Shown here: positions 1-9,695 of the stretch, in pieces
How the letters are laid out: every line of letters starts with the position of its first letter
Numbering within the stretch: the first letter of the stretch is position 1
Made by a program: the position numbers and the translations under genes
The notes under the pieces: generated by a model
What the model was told of the DNA's origin: nothing
The model's database searches: none
The model's input: only the letters and a program-made list of their open reading frames with translations
Source of the DNA: Candidatus Jordarchaeia archaeon
GTDB lineage: Archaea; Asgardarchaeota; Jordiarchaeia; Jordiarchaeales; Jordiarchaeaceae
Assembly: GCA_029856435.1 (NCBI GenBank)
Contig: JAHQXB010000066.1
Coordinates: 1-45,032, forward strand
Length of the DNA stretch: 45,032 nt
Direction: 5' to 3'

Positions 1-129
1 GGTTAGCTGGTCTTACTCCTTTTTTTAGGCTTACTTGGAAGGAAGCCCTGTAAAGCCTCCTTTTTTGGAGAGGATCAAACGATTACGCATAGAAGAGAAG
101 CTACATACTTAAGACGAGGTCCCCATTTG
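1..129. other. Upstream gap with no gene
   Basis: No credible reading frame is seen. At about 40-62 there is a short stretch, GAAGCCCTGTAAAGCC, that resembles the core of the mobile-element family at 130-238 (GAAGCCCTATAAAAGC). It may be a decayed fragment, but too little is left to be sure. Confidence 0.4.
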
Positions 130-238
130 GGTGATGTAGATTAGTCCGATTCTATCCCTCATTTCGAGGCTCTAAATCAGAAAAGAAGCCCTATAAAAGC
201 TTCTATCGAAGGCGAAATCGAATGAATCTGCACCGCGC
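130..238 (+). mobile_element. MITE-like element, copy 1
   Basis: This is a ~108-bp non-coding element with imperfect terminal inverted repeats: GGTG, AGATT and CGATT on the left pair with AATCG, AATCT and CACC on the right. An internal hairpin has arms AGAAGC and GCTTCT. It is closely related to 11975-12077 (same strand) and 41757-41863 (opposite strand). Flanks share only CATTTG (124-129 and 242-247), which may be a decayed target duplication. It ends about 10 bp before the hsp20 promoter motif, so it could affect chaperone expression. Confidence 0.75.
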
Positions 239-247
239 GTTCATTTG

Positions 248-280
248 ATTCGAAATATTTATATAGAAGTGCTGGTACAC
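248..280 (+). promoter_or_regulatory. Heat-shock type promoter of hsp20-thermosome operon
   Basis: An A/T-rich TATA box (ATTTATATAG, about 257-266) is followed by GAAGTGCT and ACAC. The 33-bp stretch matches 31836-31868, upstream of the second thermosome gene, at 28 of 33 positions, including bases outside the TATA box (ATTCG before, AGAAGTGCT after). I did not see this extended motif before other genes. The shared non-TATA bases look like an operator for a common heat-shock regulator (inference). The start codon lies about 70 bp downstream of the box. Confidence 0.75.
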
Positions 281-334
281 CCCGACGTGAATCTAACTCA
301 TTTCTCCTAAGTAAATCCAAAAAGGGTGACACCA

Positions 335-901
335 ATGAGTTTCTGGGAAAGGAGAAAAAGGTACAGAAACTTTTTCGACGAAATTAGGGAAATGTTCGAA
401 GAGATGCAGAGAGAGTTCCTGTCTGACTTTCCGTTTTCCGGTATAGATCTAAAAGACCTAGAAAAACTCCCTAAAAGAAGGCTCTCTGATGGAACGGAAA
501 TAACAGGGCCCTTTGTCTATGGATGGAGTATGACAATTGGACCAGACGGGAAACCAGAAATCAGAGAATTTGGAAACTTACCAAGGGGAACCGGATTGGG
601 ATCTGAACCAAGCTCTGTGTTGAAGGGTGTATCGGAAGTCAGAGAACCCCTCACAGACGTGATCGAAACGGAGAATGAAATAATAATTGTAGCCGAAACA
701 CCCGGGATAGATAAACAAGACATCCAGCTAAACAGCACAGAAAATGAGGTGGAGATAAAAGCTGGAGACAAATTCTATAAAAAAGTCAAACTTCCAGCTG
801 TAACTATTCCAGAACAAGCTAAAGCAAGCTATAAAAACGGAATATTAGAAATAAAAATTCCCAAAAAGGAGAAAAAAGGAAGAGGAATAAAAATCGAATA
901 A
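335..901 (+). CDS. hsp20: Hsp20/alpha-crystallin family small heat-shock protein
   Basis: A cytosolic holdase chaperone that binds unfolding proteins without ATP. The alpha-crystallin domain covers about the last 95 residues (from EPLTDVIE on), with the typical ETPGIDKQDI segment and NGILEIKIPK. The C-terminal GIKIE supplies the I-x-I motif used for oligomer assembly. The N-terminal ~100 residues are charged and longer than in minimal sHsps. I chose ATG 335 because GGTGA sits 5 nt upstream; a GTG nine bases earlier is possible. It lies 44 nt before the thermosome gene and probably forms an operon with it under the motif at 248-280, so it should respond to heat. Confidence 0.93.
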   Translation: MSFWERRKRYRNFFDEIREMFEEMQREFLSDFPFSGIDLKDLEKLPKRRLSDGTEITGPFVYGWSMTIGPDGKPEIREFGNLPRGTGLGSEPSSVLKGVSEVREPLTDVIETENEIIIVAETPGIDKQDIQLNSTENEVEIKAGDKFYKKVKLPAVTIPEQAKASYKNGILEIKIPKKEKKGRGIKIE

Positions 902-945
902 AAATCATCAAATGCTAAAAACAAAAATATGTGGAGGAAAAGTAA

Positions 946-2622
946 ATGGCACAACTAGGAGGAGTACCCGTACTAATACTTAAAGAAGGCTCAGAAAGAA
1001 CCCGTGGAAAAGATGCACAAAGGTCAAACATAATGGCTGCAAGAGTAATAGCGGAAGCTGTGAGATCTACACTGGGACCAAGAGGTATGGACAAGATGCT
1101 CGTTGACAGCTTGGGAGACGTTACCATAACAAACGACGGTGCAGCGATTCTGGATGAAATAGAGGTTCAACATCCAGCCGCTAAAATGCTGGTCGGAGTG
1201 GCAAAAACCCAGGACGACGAGGTCGGCGACGGAACTACCACCGCAGTCATAATTGCAGGTGAACTTTTGAAGAGAGCAGAGGAGCTCCTTGACCAAAAAA
1301 TTCACCCAACAATTATAGTTAGCGGATACAAGAAAGCTACAGATGAGGCCAAGAGAATACTGGACCAGATAGCTATCGAGGTAGACCCTGAAGACGTGGA
1401 AACTCTCAAAAAAATTGCAATTACCTCTATGAACAGCAAATCAGTGCTAGGAGCAAAAGAACACTTCGCAGACATCGCAGTAAAAGCCATAAAACAAATT
1501 GCAGAAAAGAAGGATGGCAAAATTGAAGCCAACCGAGACATGGTTAATCTGGTTAAAAAGCAGGGAAAAAGTATTCTAGAAACAGAACTGGTACAAGGCA
1601 TGGTGGTAGATAAGGAACTAGTACATCCAGCTATGCCCAAAATAATCAAGAATGCGAAAATAGCACTGGTAGACGCAGCAATAGAAATTGAAAAAACGGA
1701 GTTCGATGCAGAAATTCGAATAAGCGACCCGACGCAGATGCAAGCCTTCTTAGACGAAGAACAAAACCTACTAAAACAAATGGTTGAAACCATAAAGAAT
1801 ACCGGAGCAAACGTCATATTCTCCCAGAAGGGCATAGATGACACTGCACAGCATTATTTGGCAAAGGCAGGCATAGCAGCAGTTCGCAGGGTTAAGAAAT
1901 CAGATATGGAAAAGTTAGCCAAGGCTACTGGCGCTACCATCGTTACAAGTTTGAAGGAACTTAAGCCTGAACACCTAGGCTACGCAGGTCTTGTTGAGGA
2001 ACTTAAGGTCGCAACTGACAAAATGGTTTACGTCCGTGAATGTAAAAACCCCAAAGCTGTAACCATTGTAATTCGAGGCGGCACTGAACATGTTGTAGAT
2101 GAAGGTGAGCGCGCTCTGAACGACGCCCTCAGTGTGGTCAGAGACGTAATCGAAGATCGGAAAATGGTGGCTGGAGGCGGAGCACCAGAAGTAGAACTCG
2201 CAAAACGCTTAAGAGATTACGCCGAGTCCATCGGTGGCCGTGAACAATTAGCTATTGAAGCCTTCGCTGATTCCCTAGAAATTATTCCCAAAACACTGGC
2301 CGAAAATGCAGGTCATGATCAGCTGGACATCATTGTGAAGCTTCGTGCAGCTCACGAGAAGGACGGCCTTTGGATGGGTGTAAACATTAATACAGGTGAA
2401 GTCGCTGACATGCTTAAGGCAGGTGTCCTTGAACCACTACGTGTGAAGAAGCAAGCTATAGTTTCAGCAAGTGAAGCTGCTGAGATGATTCTGAGAATTG
2501 ATGATGTCATAGCTTCCAAGCCTCACAGCGAATCCAAGGGCGGCGAGGGTACTTCTGGAGGAAAACCTGGAATGCCTGGAGGCGGCCCACCCGGTATGGG
2601 CGGGATGCCCGGCATGATGTAG
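946..2622 (+). CDS. ths: Thermosome (group II chaperonin) subunit 1
   Basis: An ATP-driven cytosolic double-ring protein-folding chamber subunit of 558 aa, normal for the family. Visible signatures are [12 protein letters not shown] near the N-terminus, the ATP-binding [15 protein letters not shown], and [16 protein letters not shown] in the equatorial domain. The tail is a Gly/Met-rich GGMPGMM repeat, typical of chaperonin C-termini that project into the cavity. GTGGAGG lies upstream of ATG 946. It follows Hsp20 closely, so heat-shock co-expression is expected. A second subunit at 31932 has an acidic tail instead, so a hetero-oligomeric ring is likely. A T-rich terminator follows. Confidence 0.97.
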   Translation: MAQLGGVPVLILKEGSERTRGKDAQRSNIMAARVIAEAVRSTLGPRGMDKMLVDSLGDVTITNDGAAILDEIEVQHPAAKMLVGVAKTQDDEVGDGTTTAVIIAGELLKRAEELLDQKIHPTIIVSGYKKATDEAKRILDQIAIEVDPEDVETLKKIAITSMNSKSVLGAKEHFADIAVKAIKQIAEKKDGKIEANRDMVNLVKKQGKSILETELVQGMVVDKELVHPAMPKIIKNAKIALVDAAIEIEKTEFDAEIRISDPTQMQAFLDEEQNLLKQMVETIKNTGANVIFSQKGIDDTAQHYLAKAGIAAVRRVKKSDMEKLAKATGATIVTSLKELKPEHLGYAGLVEELKVATDKMVYVRECKNPKAVTIVIRGGTEHVVDEGERALNDALSVVRDVIEDRKMVAGGGAPEVELAKRLRDYAESIGGREQLAIEAFADSLEIIPKTLAENAGHDQLDIIVKLRAAHEKDGLWMGVNINTGEVADMLKAGVLEPLRVKKQAIVSASEAAEMILRIDDVIASKPHSESKGGEGTSGGKPGMPGGGPPGMGGMPGMM

Positions 2623-2627
2623 TTTAG

Positions 2628-2657
2628 CCCCTTTTTTCTCTTTTTATTTATTTTTTG
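2628..2657 (+). terminator. T-run terminator after thermosome 1
   Basis: After the stop codon the coding strand has CCCCTTTTTTCTCTTTTTA and TTTATTTTTT, a multi-T tract of the kind that ends archaeal transcription without a required hairpin. It would terminate the hsp20-thermosome transcript. Confidence 0.6.
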
Positions 2658-3038
2658 GGCCTCGTTCGACTCTGGCGCTGATTCTCTGCTGGGATTTAAA
2701 TTGTTTTTCGCCTGCTCCACTATGTGGAGGATGTTGTTTCAGATAATTTTTGGTGGTAAGGGCCTGCCCGGGCTCCATTATTTTCCAAAAGAAGCGTTTT
2801 TGTTCGTCTCTTTTTAAACCCACCCCGCCTAAAACCATTACTAAAAACTTAATCACTACGCAGTGGAAGAGCGGCAAAAATCATACCCTACAATAAAAAG
2901 ATGAAAGCTAAAACAGGCGAAACAAAAAAATGAGTCTCTTTTTCCTCTTATTTTTTTGTTTCGAAAGATTTTTAGAGGTAATGCGCATATTAGTGTACGA
3001 TTTTTAGGTTGGTGGTTTTTGTGGTTGGATCTGTTGCT
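2658..3038. other. Intergenic stretch without a supported gene
   Basis: A 77-codon open frame on the minus strand (2644-2877) has no ribosome-binding site and no family resemblance, and it overlaps the terminator, so I do not call it. The part after 2930 is T-rich and probably holds the promoter of the membrane-protein pair that follows. Confidence 0.4.
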
Positions 3039-3410
3039 ATGCTTGAACCCCTTGTGATGTACTTGGGTTTAATTGCTATTGTAGGATATGCCATTCTTTG
3101 CGGATGTTCGATAGTTTATTATAGAAAGAAGAGAGGGGCACTCTTTGTTTTTCTCGCATTATCCTTTCTAGTTTTAATGATGGTTGAGATCGGCTCCCTT
3201 TATTTTGAGCCTGTACTTGATGTATCTTATTATTACCTTATAGAGGTTTATGATTGGTTGAAGTTTGGTTTGGATTACATGTTTTACGCCCAGCAGGAAA
3301 TGTGGCTTATTTTTCAGTCTTTCCATTTCATTGCTATAGTGTTTTTCGGCTTGGCTATGATTTTCGCTAGTAGGATTAGAGGTGAGCTAGTTAAGGAGGG
3401 AAGTAAATGA
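3039..3410 (+). CDS. Small membrane protein, first of a related pair
   Basis: I do not recognise a family. The 123-aa product has about four hydrophobic segments, with a YYRKK charge patch after the first and an aromatic loop (YFEPVLDVSYYYL) in the middle. I prefer ATG 3039 because it makes the N-terminus the same length as that of the next gene, up to a shared YYxxK; earlier TTG/GTG starts at 3009-3021 are possible. Its stop overlaps the next start (ATGA). The two proteins have the same layout (helix, YY-basic, helix, aromatic loop), so they look like ancient paralogues that act together in the membrane. Function unknown. Confidence 0.7.
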   Translation: MLEPLVMYLGLIAIVGYAILCGCSIVYYRKKRGALFVFLALSFLVLMMVEIGSLYFEPVLDVSYYYLIEVYDWLKFGLDYMFYAQQEMWLIFQSFHFIAIVFFGLAMIFASRIRGELVKEGSK

Positions 3411-3745
3411 GTTTCTTATTTGATGTAGCTTCTGTTTTGATGGTTGCCATAGGCTGTGGATACTTGCTTTTAGCTGGTCTGGCTTACTACTCATATAAGA
3501 ATTCAGGCTCCAAATTCCTTCTGTTCTTTATGGGCGCTTTTACCATTTTGTTTTTCATGAATTTATATGGAGGTGTAGCTGGAGCCTATCATCCCTACAA
3601 CGGCTTAATTGCGGATTATTTAAATGCTTTTGGATTCACCTACAGTGCTATATTAGTCAACCTAACGGCTAAAAATCTGGTCATATTTGAAGTTATAGGT
3701 TTGCTTGCCCTCCTCTCGTTCATAATTGGTTTATATAAGGCGTAA
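3407..3745 (+). CDS. Small membrane protein, second of a related pair
   Basis: A 112-aa hydrophobic protein with three to four predicted transmembrane helices and the same YYSYK segment after helix 1 as its upstream neighbour. The start ATG overlaps the previous stop by 4 nt, and GGAGG lies in the end of the previous gene, so the two are translationally coupled. The glycine/tyrosine-rich loop YGGVAGAYHPYNG is its most distinctive feature. No catalytic motif is visible. A heteromeric membrane complex with the upstream product is the simplest inference. Confidence 0.7.
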   Translation: MSFLFDVASVLMVAIGCGYLLLAGLAYYSYKNSGSKFLLFFMGAFTILFFMNLYGGVAGAYHPYNGLIADYLNAFGFTYSAILVNLTAKNLVIFEVIGLLALLSFIIGLYKA

Positions 3746-3799
3746 TATTTTAAAATAAGGTTCTAGCAATTTTTATACAACGCTCCAAATTCTGGAACG

Positions 3800-4354
3800 A
3801 TGCTAAGTGAGAATTATCTCTCCCTCACAAGGAGTTGGAGTGATAAAAGGTTGATAAAGAAGTTTCGCTCCTACATTTGCGTTCCCTCTAAAGGAAATTA
3901 TGCTAGAGGTGAAAACAGGCCAAAAGTGGATTGCATTCTTTGCTCCATAGCGGAGAGAAATCCAGAGGTTCAACAAAAAATTGTTTATGAAAACAAGGAT
4001 TACATGGTGGTTCTAAATATATATCCTTATAATCCCGGTCACCTTTTGATTTTCCCTATTAGGCATGTTGAAGATTTTGAGGAGTTGAGCAGTGAGGAGG
4101 TCAGCGGACTATTTCTGTTAACCCAGAAATCTGTGAGACTGCTTAAGGAAGTTTACCATCCTCATGGCTTCAATATAGGTGTTAATCAGGGTGAAGCTGC
4201 CGGTGCCAGCGTGAAGCATTTTCACATACAAGTTGTTCCCCGATATCATAGTGAAATAGGATTTATGGAGACTATAAATGGAACCAGAGTGGTGGTTGAG
4301 ACTCTGGATGAAACTCTCAGAAAGCTTAGGAGCAAAGCAAGTATTCTGGATTAG
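3800..4354 (+). CDS. HIT-superfamily protein, Ap4A phosphorylase-like
   Basis: A nucleotide-binding HIT protein of 184 aa. The active-site motif is H140-F-H-I-Q144, the HxHxQ form found in the transferase/phosphorylase branch, rather than the HxHxH of HIT hydrolases. C45-x2-C48 (DCILC) with a later histidine probably forms the structural zinc site seen in related HIT proteins. NPGHLLIFPIRHV and GVNQGEAAGASVKHFHIQVVP are the family core. A likely role is handling dinucleoside polyphosphates or another nucleotidyl transfer, in the cytosol. The substrate cannot be decided from sequence. It stands alone, with a TATA-like stretch (TTTTATAC) about 25 nt before the ATG. Confidence 0.88.
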   Translation: MLSENYLSLTRSWSDKRLIKKFRSYICVPSKGNYARGENRPKVDCILCSIAERNPEVQQKIVYENKDYMVVLNIYPYNPGHLLIFPIRHVEDFEELSSEEVSGLFLLTQKSVRLLKEVYHPHGFNIGVNQGEAAGASVKHFHIQVVPRYHSEIGFMETINGTRVVVETLDETLRKLRSKASILD

Positions 4355-4467
4355 CTTAAATTTTCCGCCCGCAAAAATTGAGAAATGGGAATTACAAACT
4401 AGTTTCCTTATTGTTTTTTATGAGAGGATTTTAAAGGCTTTATTAAAAATAAATTGGAGGATTAGAT

Positions 4468-5010
4468 ATGGTTAAATATTTTGATGATGTGAAGAAGGAA
4501 GGTGTGTTGAGTGTTGCTTTCCAAATGATGATAAGTGCGAAAACTGCACCCAAGGGTTTGGGTCAGGATTCGGTTATTATAGCGCTTGTTTCTGATGAGG
4601 AGAAGAAAAAAATAGCGGAACAAATGCATCAACTGGCTGAAGTTGCGGGGGAAAATTTTCATAGAGACGCTATGGGAGTGGAGCAGGCTATAACGGTTCT
4701 ACTTTTGGGAATTAAAAATACGGATACTCCCCAAGTTAATTGTGGTGCCTGTGGTTTTCTCACTTGTGAGGAATTTTTGAAGCATGAAAAAAGCGGTGTC
4801 CCTTTTCCGGGGCCCTTTTGTTGTCTTAAACTTGTTGACCTAGGTATAGCAATTGGTTCAGCTGTAAAAACAGCGGCTCTGATAAGTGTAGATAACCGGG
4901 TAATGTACCGTATTGGAGTTGCGGCAAAACTCCTGAATCTGATTGACGCCGACTACATTCTCGGTATTCCCTTATCCGCTTCTTCAAAGAACATCTTTTT
5001 TGACCGCTAA
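4468..5010 (+). CDS. DUF2148 protein with ferredoxin-like cysteine cluster
   Basis: The 180-aa product matches my memory of the DUF2148 family. The cluster motif is C92-x2-C95-x4-C100 with C118 and C119 further on (NCGACGFLTCEEF, PFCCLK), which suggests an iron-sulfur centre. The surrounding sequence is small and helical with a Gly/Ala-rich C-terminal part (AVKTAALIS, GIPLSASSKNIFF). Family members are uncharacterised, mostly in anaerobes, so a redox role is inference. GGAGG lies just before ATG 4468. It is 79 nt ahead of carA on the same strand, but that gap has its own A/T-rich promoter-like sequence. Confidence 0.8.
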   Translation: MVKYFDDVKKEGVLSVAFQMMISAKTAPKGLGQDSVIIALVSDEEKKKIAEQMHQLAEVAGENFHRDAMGVEQAITVLLLGIKNTDTPQVNCGACGFLTCEEFLKHEKSGVPFPGPFCCLKLVDLGIAIGSAVKTAALISVDNRVMYRIGVAAKLLNLIDADYILGIPLSASSKNIFFDR

Positions 5011-5089
5011 TCATTTATTGGTCATAAGCTGGTGGAACACTGTTTTCAAAGTGGTGTTCCATTTACTTCATAAAATTTAAATATTCAGA

Positions 5090-6265
5090 ATGATGAGTTT
5101 GCCGAGGGTTGCAGTGTTCAAGAAAGAGTTATCCGAAAAAGAAAGGACAGCTGTACTGGCACTTGAAGACGGCTCCTATTTTATAGGCACCGGTTTTGGC
5201 GCCACAGGTAAGGTTTGCGGCGAAGTGGTGTTCAATACTGGAATGGTAGGATACCCTGAAGCACTCACCGACCCCTCTTACGAGGGCCAAATTCTAGTTC
5301 TAACCTACCCTTTAATAGGTAATTACGGAGTTCCTTCTCGGACTGTTTTTGACCGTTGGATGATTCCCAGCTTTTTTGAATCTGATAGTATTAAGGTGGA
5401 GGGGCTAGTAGTTCACGAGTATTGTAGTACACCACACCATTGGCAGTCTCAACAGACTCTTGGTCAATGGCTTGAAGATGAGGGTATACCAGGTGTACAG
5501 AAAATAGATACCCGAATGTTAACAAAAAAGCTTCGGGAACACGGTGTAATGTTAGGCATCTTAGAAGTTTTTAAAGAAAATGTGGAACCCGACTTGGATA
5601 GGCTAATTAATGAGGCCAAGAGAGTACCTGACCCCAATGATTTGGATCTTGTATCTAAAGTTACATGTAAGGAGCCAATAATTTACAATAATTTGGGACG
5701 AAAAAAAGTTATTGTCATAGATTGTGGAGTAAAATATAACATCATACGTGAACTCCTACACCGCGGAGTGGATGTGGTGAGGGTCCCATATAACTTCTCC
5801 GCAGAAGAAATTATGGATTATAAACCCTCTGGAATATTAGTTACTAACGGTCCTGGGGATCCTAAGAAGGTTCAAAACACAATCGCCACTGTCAGCACTC
5901 TAATAGAATACAATATTCCTGTGATGGGCATATGTTTCGGTAATCAAATAGTTTCCCTAGCCTGTGGCGGCGACACGTACAAGTTAAAATACGGGCATCG
6001 TTCTCAGAACCAGCCTTGCGTCGATGTGAGTACTGGTAGGTGTTACATCACCACACAGAATCACGGCTACGCGGTTAGTTTGGAGTCACTCAAAAACACT
6101 GAGCTGGAAGTATGGTTCCTCAACGTAAATGATAAAACCGTTGAGGGTGTCAGACACAAAAAGCGTAGCGTTTTCTCTGTTCAGTTCCATCCAGAGCATT
6201 CAGCGGGGCCATTAGACTCAGAATATCTTTTCGATGTCTTCTTAAACATGTTGGAGAGTGCATAA
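5090..6265 (+). CDS. carA: Carbamoyl-phosphate synthase small subunit
   Basis: This subunit hydrolyses glutamine and channels ammonia to CarB for carbamoyl-phosphate, the precursor of UMP and arginine. The 391-aa length is normal. The N-terminal CarA domain contains FNTGMVGYPEALTDPSY. The C-terminal class I amidotransferase domain has its nucleophile C282 in GICFGNQIV and the His/Glu pair in QFHPEHSAGP. GNQ replaces the more usual GHQ next to the nucleophile; the catalytic triad itself is intact. Two in-frame ATGs (5090, 5093) open the gene. It abuts carB, so the two are co-translated. Confidence 0.97.
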   Translation: MMSLPRVAVFKKELSEKERTAVLALEDGSYFIGTGFGATGKVCGEVVFNTGMVGYPEALTDPSYEGQILVLTYPLIGNYGVPSRTVFDRWMIPSFFESDSIKVEGLVVHEYCSTPHHWQSQQTLGQWLEDEGIPGVQKIDTRMLTKKLREHGVMLGILEVFKENVEPDLDRLINEAKRVPDPNDLDLVSKVTCKEPIIYNNLGRKKVIVIDCGVKYNIIRELLHRGVDVVRVPYNFSAEEIMDYKPSGILVTNGPGDPKKVQNTIATVSTLIEYNIPVMGICFGNQIVSLACGGDTYKLKYGHRSQNQPCVDVSTGRCYITTQNHGYAVSLESLKNTELEVWFLNVNDKTVEGVRHKKRSVFSVQFHPEHSAGPLDSEYLFDVFLNMLESA

Positions 6266-6266
6266 A

Positions 6267-9200
6267 ATGCCCAAGCTTGACTGGATTAAAAAAGTCTTAA
6301 TACTGGGAAGTGGAGCTGTAAGAATTGGCCAAGCGGGAGAGTTCGACTATTCTGGAAGTCAAGCTTTGAAGGCAATGAAAGAGGAGGGCATCGAAACTGT
6401 TCTTGTAAATCCAAACATAGCAACTATCCAAACAGACCCCGGATTTGCTGATAGAGTATATTTGTTACCGGTTATTCCCTATTTTGTTGAGGAGATTATT
6501 AGGAGAGAGGAGCCTGACGGAATTCTACTGAGCTTCGGGGGCCAAACTGCACTTAACTGTGGTGTTGAACTAGCTAAGAGCGGTGTTCTTGAAAAATACA
6601 ATGTTGAAGTCTTAGGAACGCCCATTAGAGCCATAGAACTCACTGAGGATAGGGAACTTTTCAGAAGGGCAATGATGGAAGCCGGAGTTAAGGTTCTGGA
6701 TAGTGCCACTGCTTCCTCTGTGGATGAGGCTCTTAAAATAGCTGAGAAAATAGGTTATCCCGTTATGGTTAGAGTGGCGTACACTTTAGGTGGGCAGGGT
6801 TCTGGTGTAGCCCACAATAAGGACGAACTTGAAGATATTGTAGGTAGGGCCTTAGCTCAGAGTATGATTTCCCAAGTTCTTATAGAACGGTATGTCGGTA
6901 AATGGAAGGAGATAGAATACGAAGTGGTTCGTGACTCTAAAGACAACTGTATAACTGTGTGTAACATGGAGAACCTTGATCCTATGGGTATTCACACTGG
7001 AGAATCGATTGTGGTGGCTCCTAGCCAAACTCTCACAAACAAGGAGTACCACACTCTAAGGGAGGCTTCTATTCGGGTTATACGGTATTTAGGAATTGTA
7101 GGAGAGTGTAACATCCAGTACGCATTACATCCGCAGTCGCTTGATTTCTACGCTGTTGAGGTCAATGCTCGGCTATCACGTTCTTCTGCACTTGCATCAA
7201 AAGCCACGGGCTACCCCCTAGCATACATTGCCGCAAAACTGGCTATAGGATACACTTTGCCCGAACTAACCAATAAGGTAACTGGCGTAACCACGGCGTG
7301 TTTTGAGCCCGCTTTAGATTATGTGGTTGTTAAAATACCCCGATGGGATCTTCAAAAGTTTATCAATGTGAATAGACACATTGGCACGCAAATGAAAAGT
7401 GTGGGGGAGGTTATGGCCATCGGTCGGTGCTTTGAGGAGGCTATTCAAAAGGCTATGCGAATGCTGGATATTGGCGCTTTAGGATTAGTGGGGAATGTGG
7501 ATGAGATTAAACCAGAGCCCATAGAGCACATCAAATATCTTTTATCTAATCCTACTGACGAAAGAATATTCAAAATAGTTAAGGCACTGAAGAGGGGGGT
7601 TTCGGTTGATGAAATTTATTCTTTGACTGGCATCGATAAATGGTTTCTATACAAGATACAGAACATAATTAACATGGAGGAGTATTTGAAAAATCTCAGC
7701 CTTGATTCTCAAGAGATTAAGAAGGCTTTGAAGGAGGCTAAAAGACTAGGTTTTTCCGATGAACAAATCGCCAATTGTCTGAACACAAGTGAAAATGAGA
7801 TAAGAAAACTGAGGAAGAAACTAGGTATACTACCTGTGGTAAACCAGATAGATACTCTGGCAGCCGAGTGGCCAGCCAAAACAAATTATCTATACATGAC
7901 CTATGGAGGAGAAGAAGACGACATCGTTTTCGAGAATAAGAATAAAGTTATCGTTCTGGGAGCTGGAACATATAGAATCGGCAGTTCTGTAGAATTCGAT
8001 TGGTGTTGCGTAAATACAACTCTAGCCTTAAAAAATAGCGGCGTGGACGAGGCCATAATGATTAATTACAATCCAGAGACCGTCTCAACCGATTATGATA
8101 TGAGCGACAAATTATACTTTGAAGAATTGAGCTTTGAAAGGGTAATGGACATATACGAAAAAGAAAGTCCTCTTGGGATTATCGTTTCTGTGGGTGGGCA
8201 GATGCCCAACAATATAGCCATAAGGCTAGCGAATAATGGCGTAAAAATTCTGGGAACAAGTGCGGAGGACATTGACAGGGCAGAGGACAGAGCCAAGTTT
8301 AGCGCCCTTCTGGACTCACTGAATATTCCCCAACCCCCATGGCAGAAGCTTTCATCGCTTGAAGAGGCAAAAAACTTCGCCAATAGGGTGGGGTACCCCG
8401 TACTGGTTCGACCAAGCTATGTTCTTTCAGGGGCAGCTATGAGGGTGGCTTACAGTGATGAACATTTAGAAGACTTCTTAGTTCTAGCCGCTAGAGTCTC
8501 AAAAGAGCATCCAGTAGTAATATCCAAGTTCATAGAAGAGGCTAGAGAAGTCGAAGTAGATGGGGTTTGCGATGGAGAAGATGTTCTTATAGGGGCAGTT
8601 ATAGAACATGTGGAAGATGCCGGCGTCCATTCCGGCGACGCAACAATGAGTATACCTCCCCACAGCCTATCAAGGGATACGATAGACAAGGTGGAGCATT
8701 ATAGTCACAAAATTGCCAAGGCTCTTAATATTAAGGGACCCTTTAACATTCAGTATCTAGTTAAAAATGGTGAGGTATATGTCATTGAGTGTAATCTGAG
8801 AGCCTCCAGATCAATGCCTTTTGTAAGTAAAACTAAGGGCATTAATCTTATGGAGAAGGCTGCGGCGGTGATGTTGGGCAAAAAGCTGAGAGAGATAAAT
8901 GCTCTTCGCTCACCAGAAATTCATCATACTGGAATTAAAGTTCCCCAATTTTCATTTATGCGCCTCGAGGGAGCCGACCCCGTACTTGGAGTGGAGATGG
9001 TTTCAACTGGCGAAGTAGCTTGTCTCGGCGAGAGCTTTGATGAAGCCTTCCTAAAGGCTCTTTTAGCCGCGGAGTTCAAGGTGCCCTTAAATGGTGGAAG
9101 CGTGCTAATAAGTGTTGGAGGTAAGGAACTTAAGGACAAACTTTTGCCTCTAGCAAAAGAATTTTCAGAAATGGGCTACAAAATCTACGCAACAGAGCAT

Positions 9201-9548
9201 ACTGCTGAAGCCTTTCTAAGGGAAGGTTTAGATAATGTGGAAACCGTTTACAAGATGAGGGAGACACAAAGAAAGCCAAACATAAGAGACTATCTAGTTA
9301 ACCGCAAAATCGATCTAGTAATAAATATTGTGAGAACTGGCACTCTTGAAAAGTTTGCCGAGATGATGAGCGACGAGTATGTGATAAGGAGGAAGGCTAC
9401 GGAATATAATATTCCCGTGGTAACAAACTTTAAAATGGCTAGTGCTCTAGTTAAAGCCCTAAAGGCTATGAAAAATAAAAAACTGAATGTAAAATCCCTA
9501 AACGAGTACATAGAAATAGTTGAAGGGCCTACAATCATTTCCAAATAA
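6267..9548 (+). CDS. carB: Carbamoyl-phosphate synthase large subunit
   Basis: The synthetase subunit makes carbamoyl phosphate from bicarbonate, ammonia and two ATP. At ~1093 aa it is full length. It has two homologous ATP-grasp halves: an N-terminal half with GSGAVRIGQAGEFDYSG and a C-terminal half with GAGTYRIGSSVEFDW, separated by an oligomerisation domain. A C-terminal MGS-like allosteric domain begins around GGSVLISVGGKELKDKL. I chose ATG 6267, 8 nt after a GGAG and right behind the carA stop; a GTG at 6258 overlapping carA is possible. Together with pyrE at 19.9 kb it supports de novo pyrimidine synthesis. Confidence 0.97.
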   Translation: MPKLDWIKKVLILGSGAVRIGQAGEFDYSGSQALKAMKEEGIETVLVNPNIATIQTDPGFADRVYLLPVIPYFVEEIIRREEPDGILLSFGGQTALNCGVELAKSGVLEKYNVEVLGTPIRAIELTEDRELFRRAMMEAGVKVLDSATASSVDEALKIAEKIGYPVMVRVAYTLGGQGSGVAHNKDELEDIVGRALAQSMISQVLIERYVGKWKEIEYEVVRDSKDNCITVCNMENLDPMGIHTGESIVVAPSQTLTNKEYHTLREASIRVIRYLGIVGECNIQYALHPQSLDFYAVEVNARLSRSSALASKATGYPLAYIAAKLAIGYTLPELTNKVTGVTTACFEPALDYVVVKIPRWDLQKFINVNRHIGTQMKSVGEVMAIGRCFEEAIQKAMRMLDIGALGLVGNVDEIKPEPIEHIKYLLSNPTDERIFKIVKALKRGVSVDEIYSLTGIDKWFLYKIQNIINMEEYLKNLSLDSQEIKKALKEAKRLGFSDEQIANCLNTSENEIRKLRKKLGILPVVNQIDTLAAEWPAKTNYLYMTYGGEEDDIVFENKNKVIVLGAGTYRIGSSVEFDWCCVNTTLALKNSGVDEAIMINYNPETVSTDYDMSDKLYFEELSFERVMDIYEKESPLGIIVSVGGQMPNNIAIRLANNGVKILGTSAEDIDRAEDRAKFSALLDSLNIPQPPWQKLSSLEEAKNFANRVGYPVLVRPSYVLSGAAMRVAYSDEHLEDFLVLAARVSKEHPVVISKFIEEAREVEVDGVCDGEDVLIGAVIEHVEDAGVHSGDATMSIPPHSLSRDTIDKVEHYSHKIAKALNIKGPFNIQYLVKNGEVYVIECNLRASRSMPFVSKTKGINLMEKAAAVMLGKKLREINALRSPEIHHTGIKVPQFSFMRLEGADPVLGVEMVSTGEVACLGESFDEAFLKALLAAEFKVPLNGGSVLISVGGKELKDKLLPLAKEFSEMGYKIYATEHTAEAFLREGLDNVETVYKMRETQRKPNIRDYLVNRKIDLVINIVRTGTLEKFAEMMSDEYVIRRKATEYNIPVVTNFKMASALVKALKAMKNKKLNVKSLNEYIEIVEGPTIISK

Positions 9549-9558
9549 AAGCGTACAT

Positions 9559-9571
9559 ACTAATTTTTTTA
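9559..9571 (+). terminator. Possible T-run terminator after carB
   Basis: TAATTTTTTTACC follows the carB stop by about 11 nt. It is a short T tract of the archaeal type, and the next gene begins 125 nt later. Confidence 0.4.
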
Positions 9572-9695
9572 CCCTAAAATTCTAAAAATTAAGTGAAAAT
9601 GTTTGATGATAATATGTTTAATTCCTATTCGTCATCGCCTCTGGAAGAACCAGTTGCTTTGGTGGCATTCAATTCCTGTATGAGGTGTTACTGTC

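Noticed and set aside
2644..2877. 77-aa minus-strand reading frame
   Set aside because: Overlaps the thermosome terminator, lacks a ribosome-binding site and resembles no protein family.
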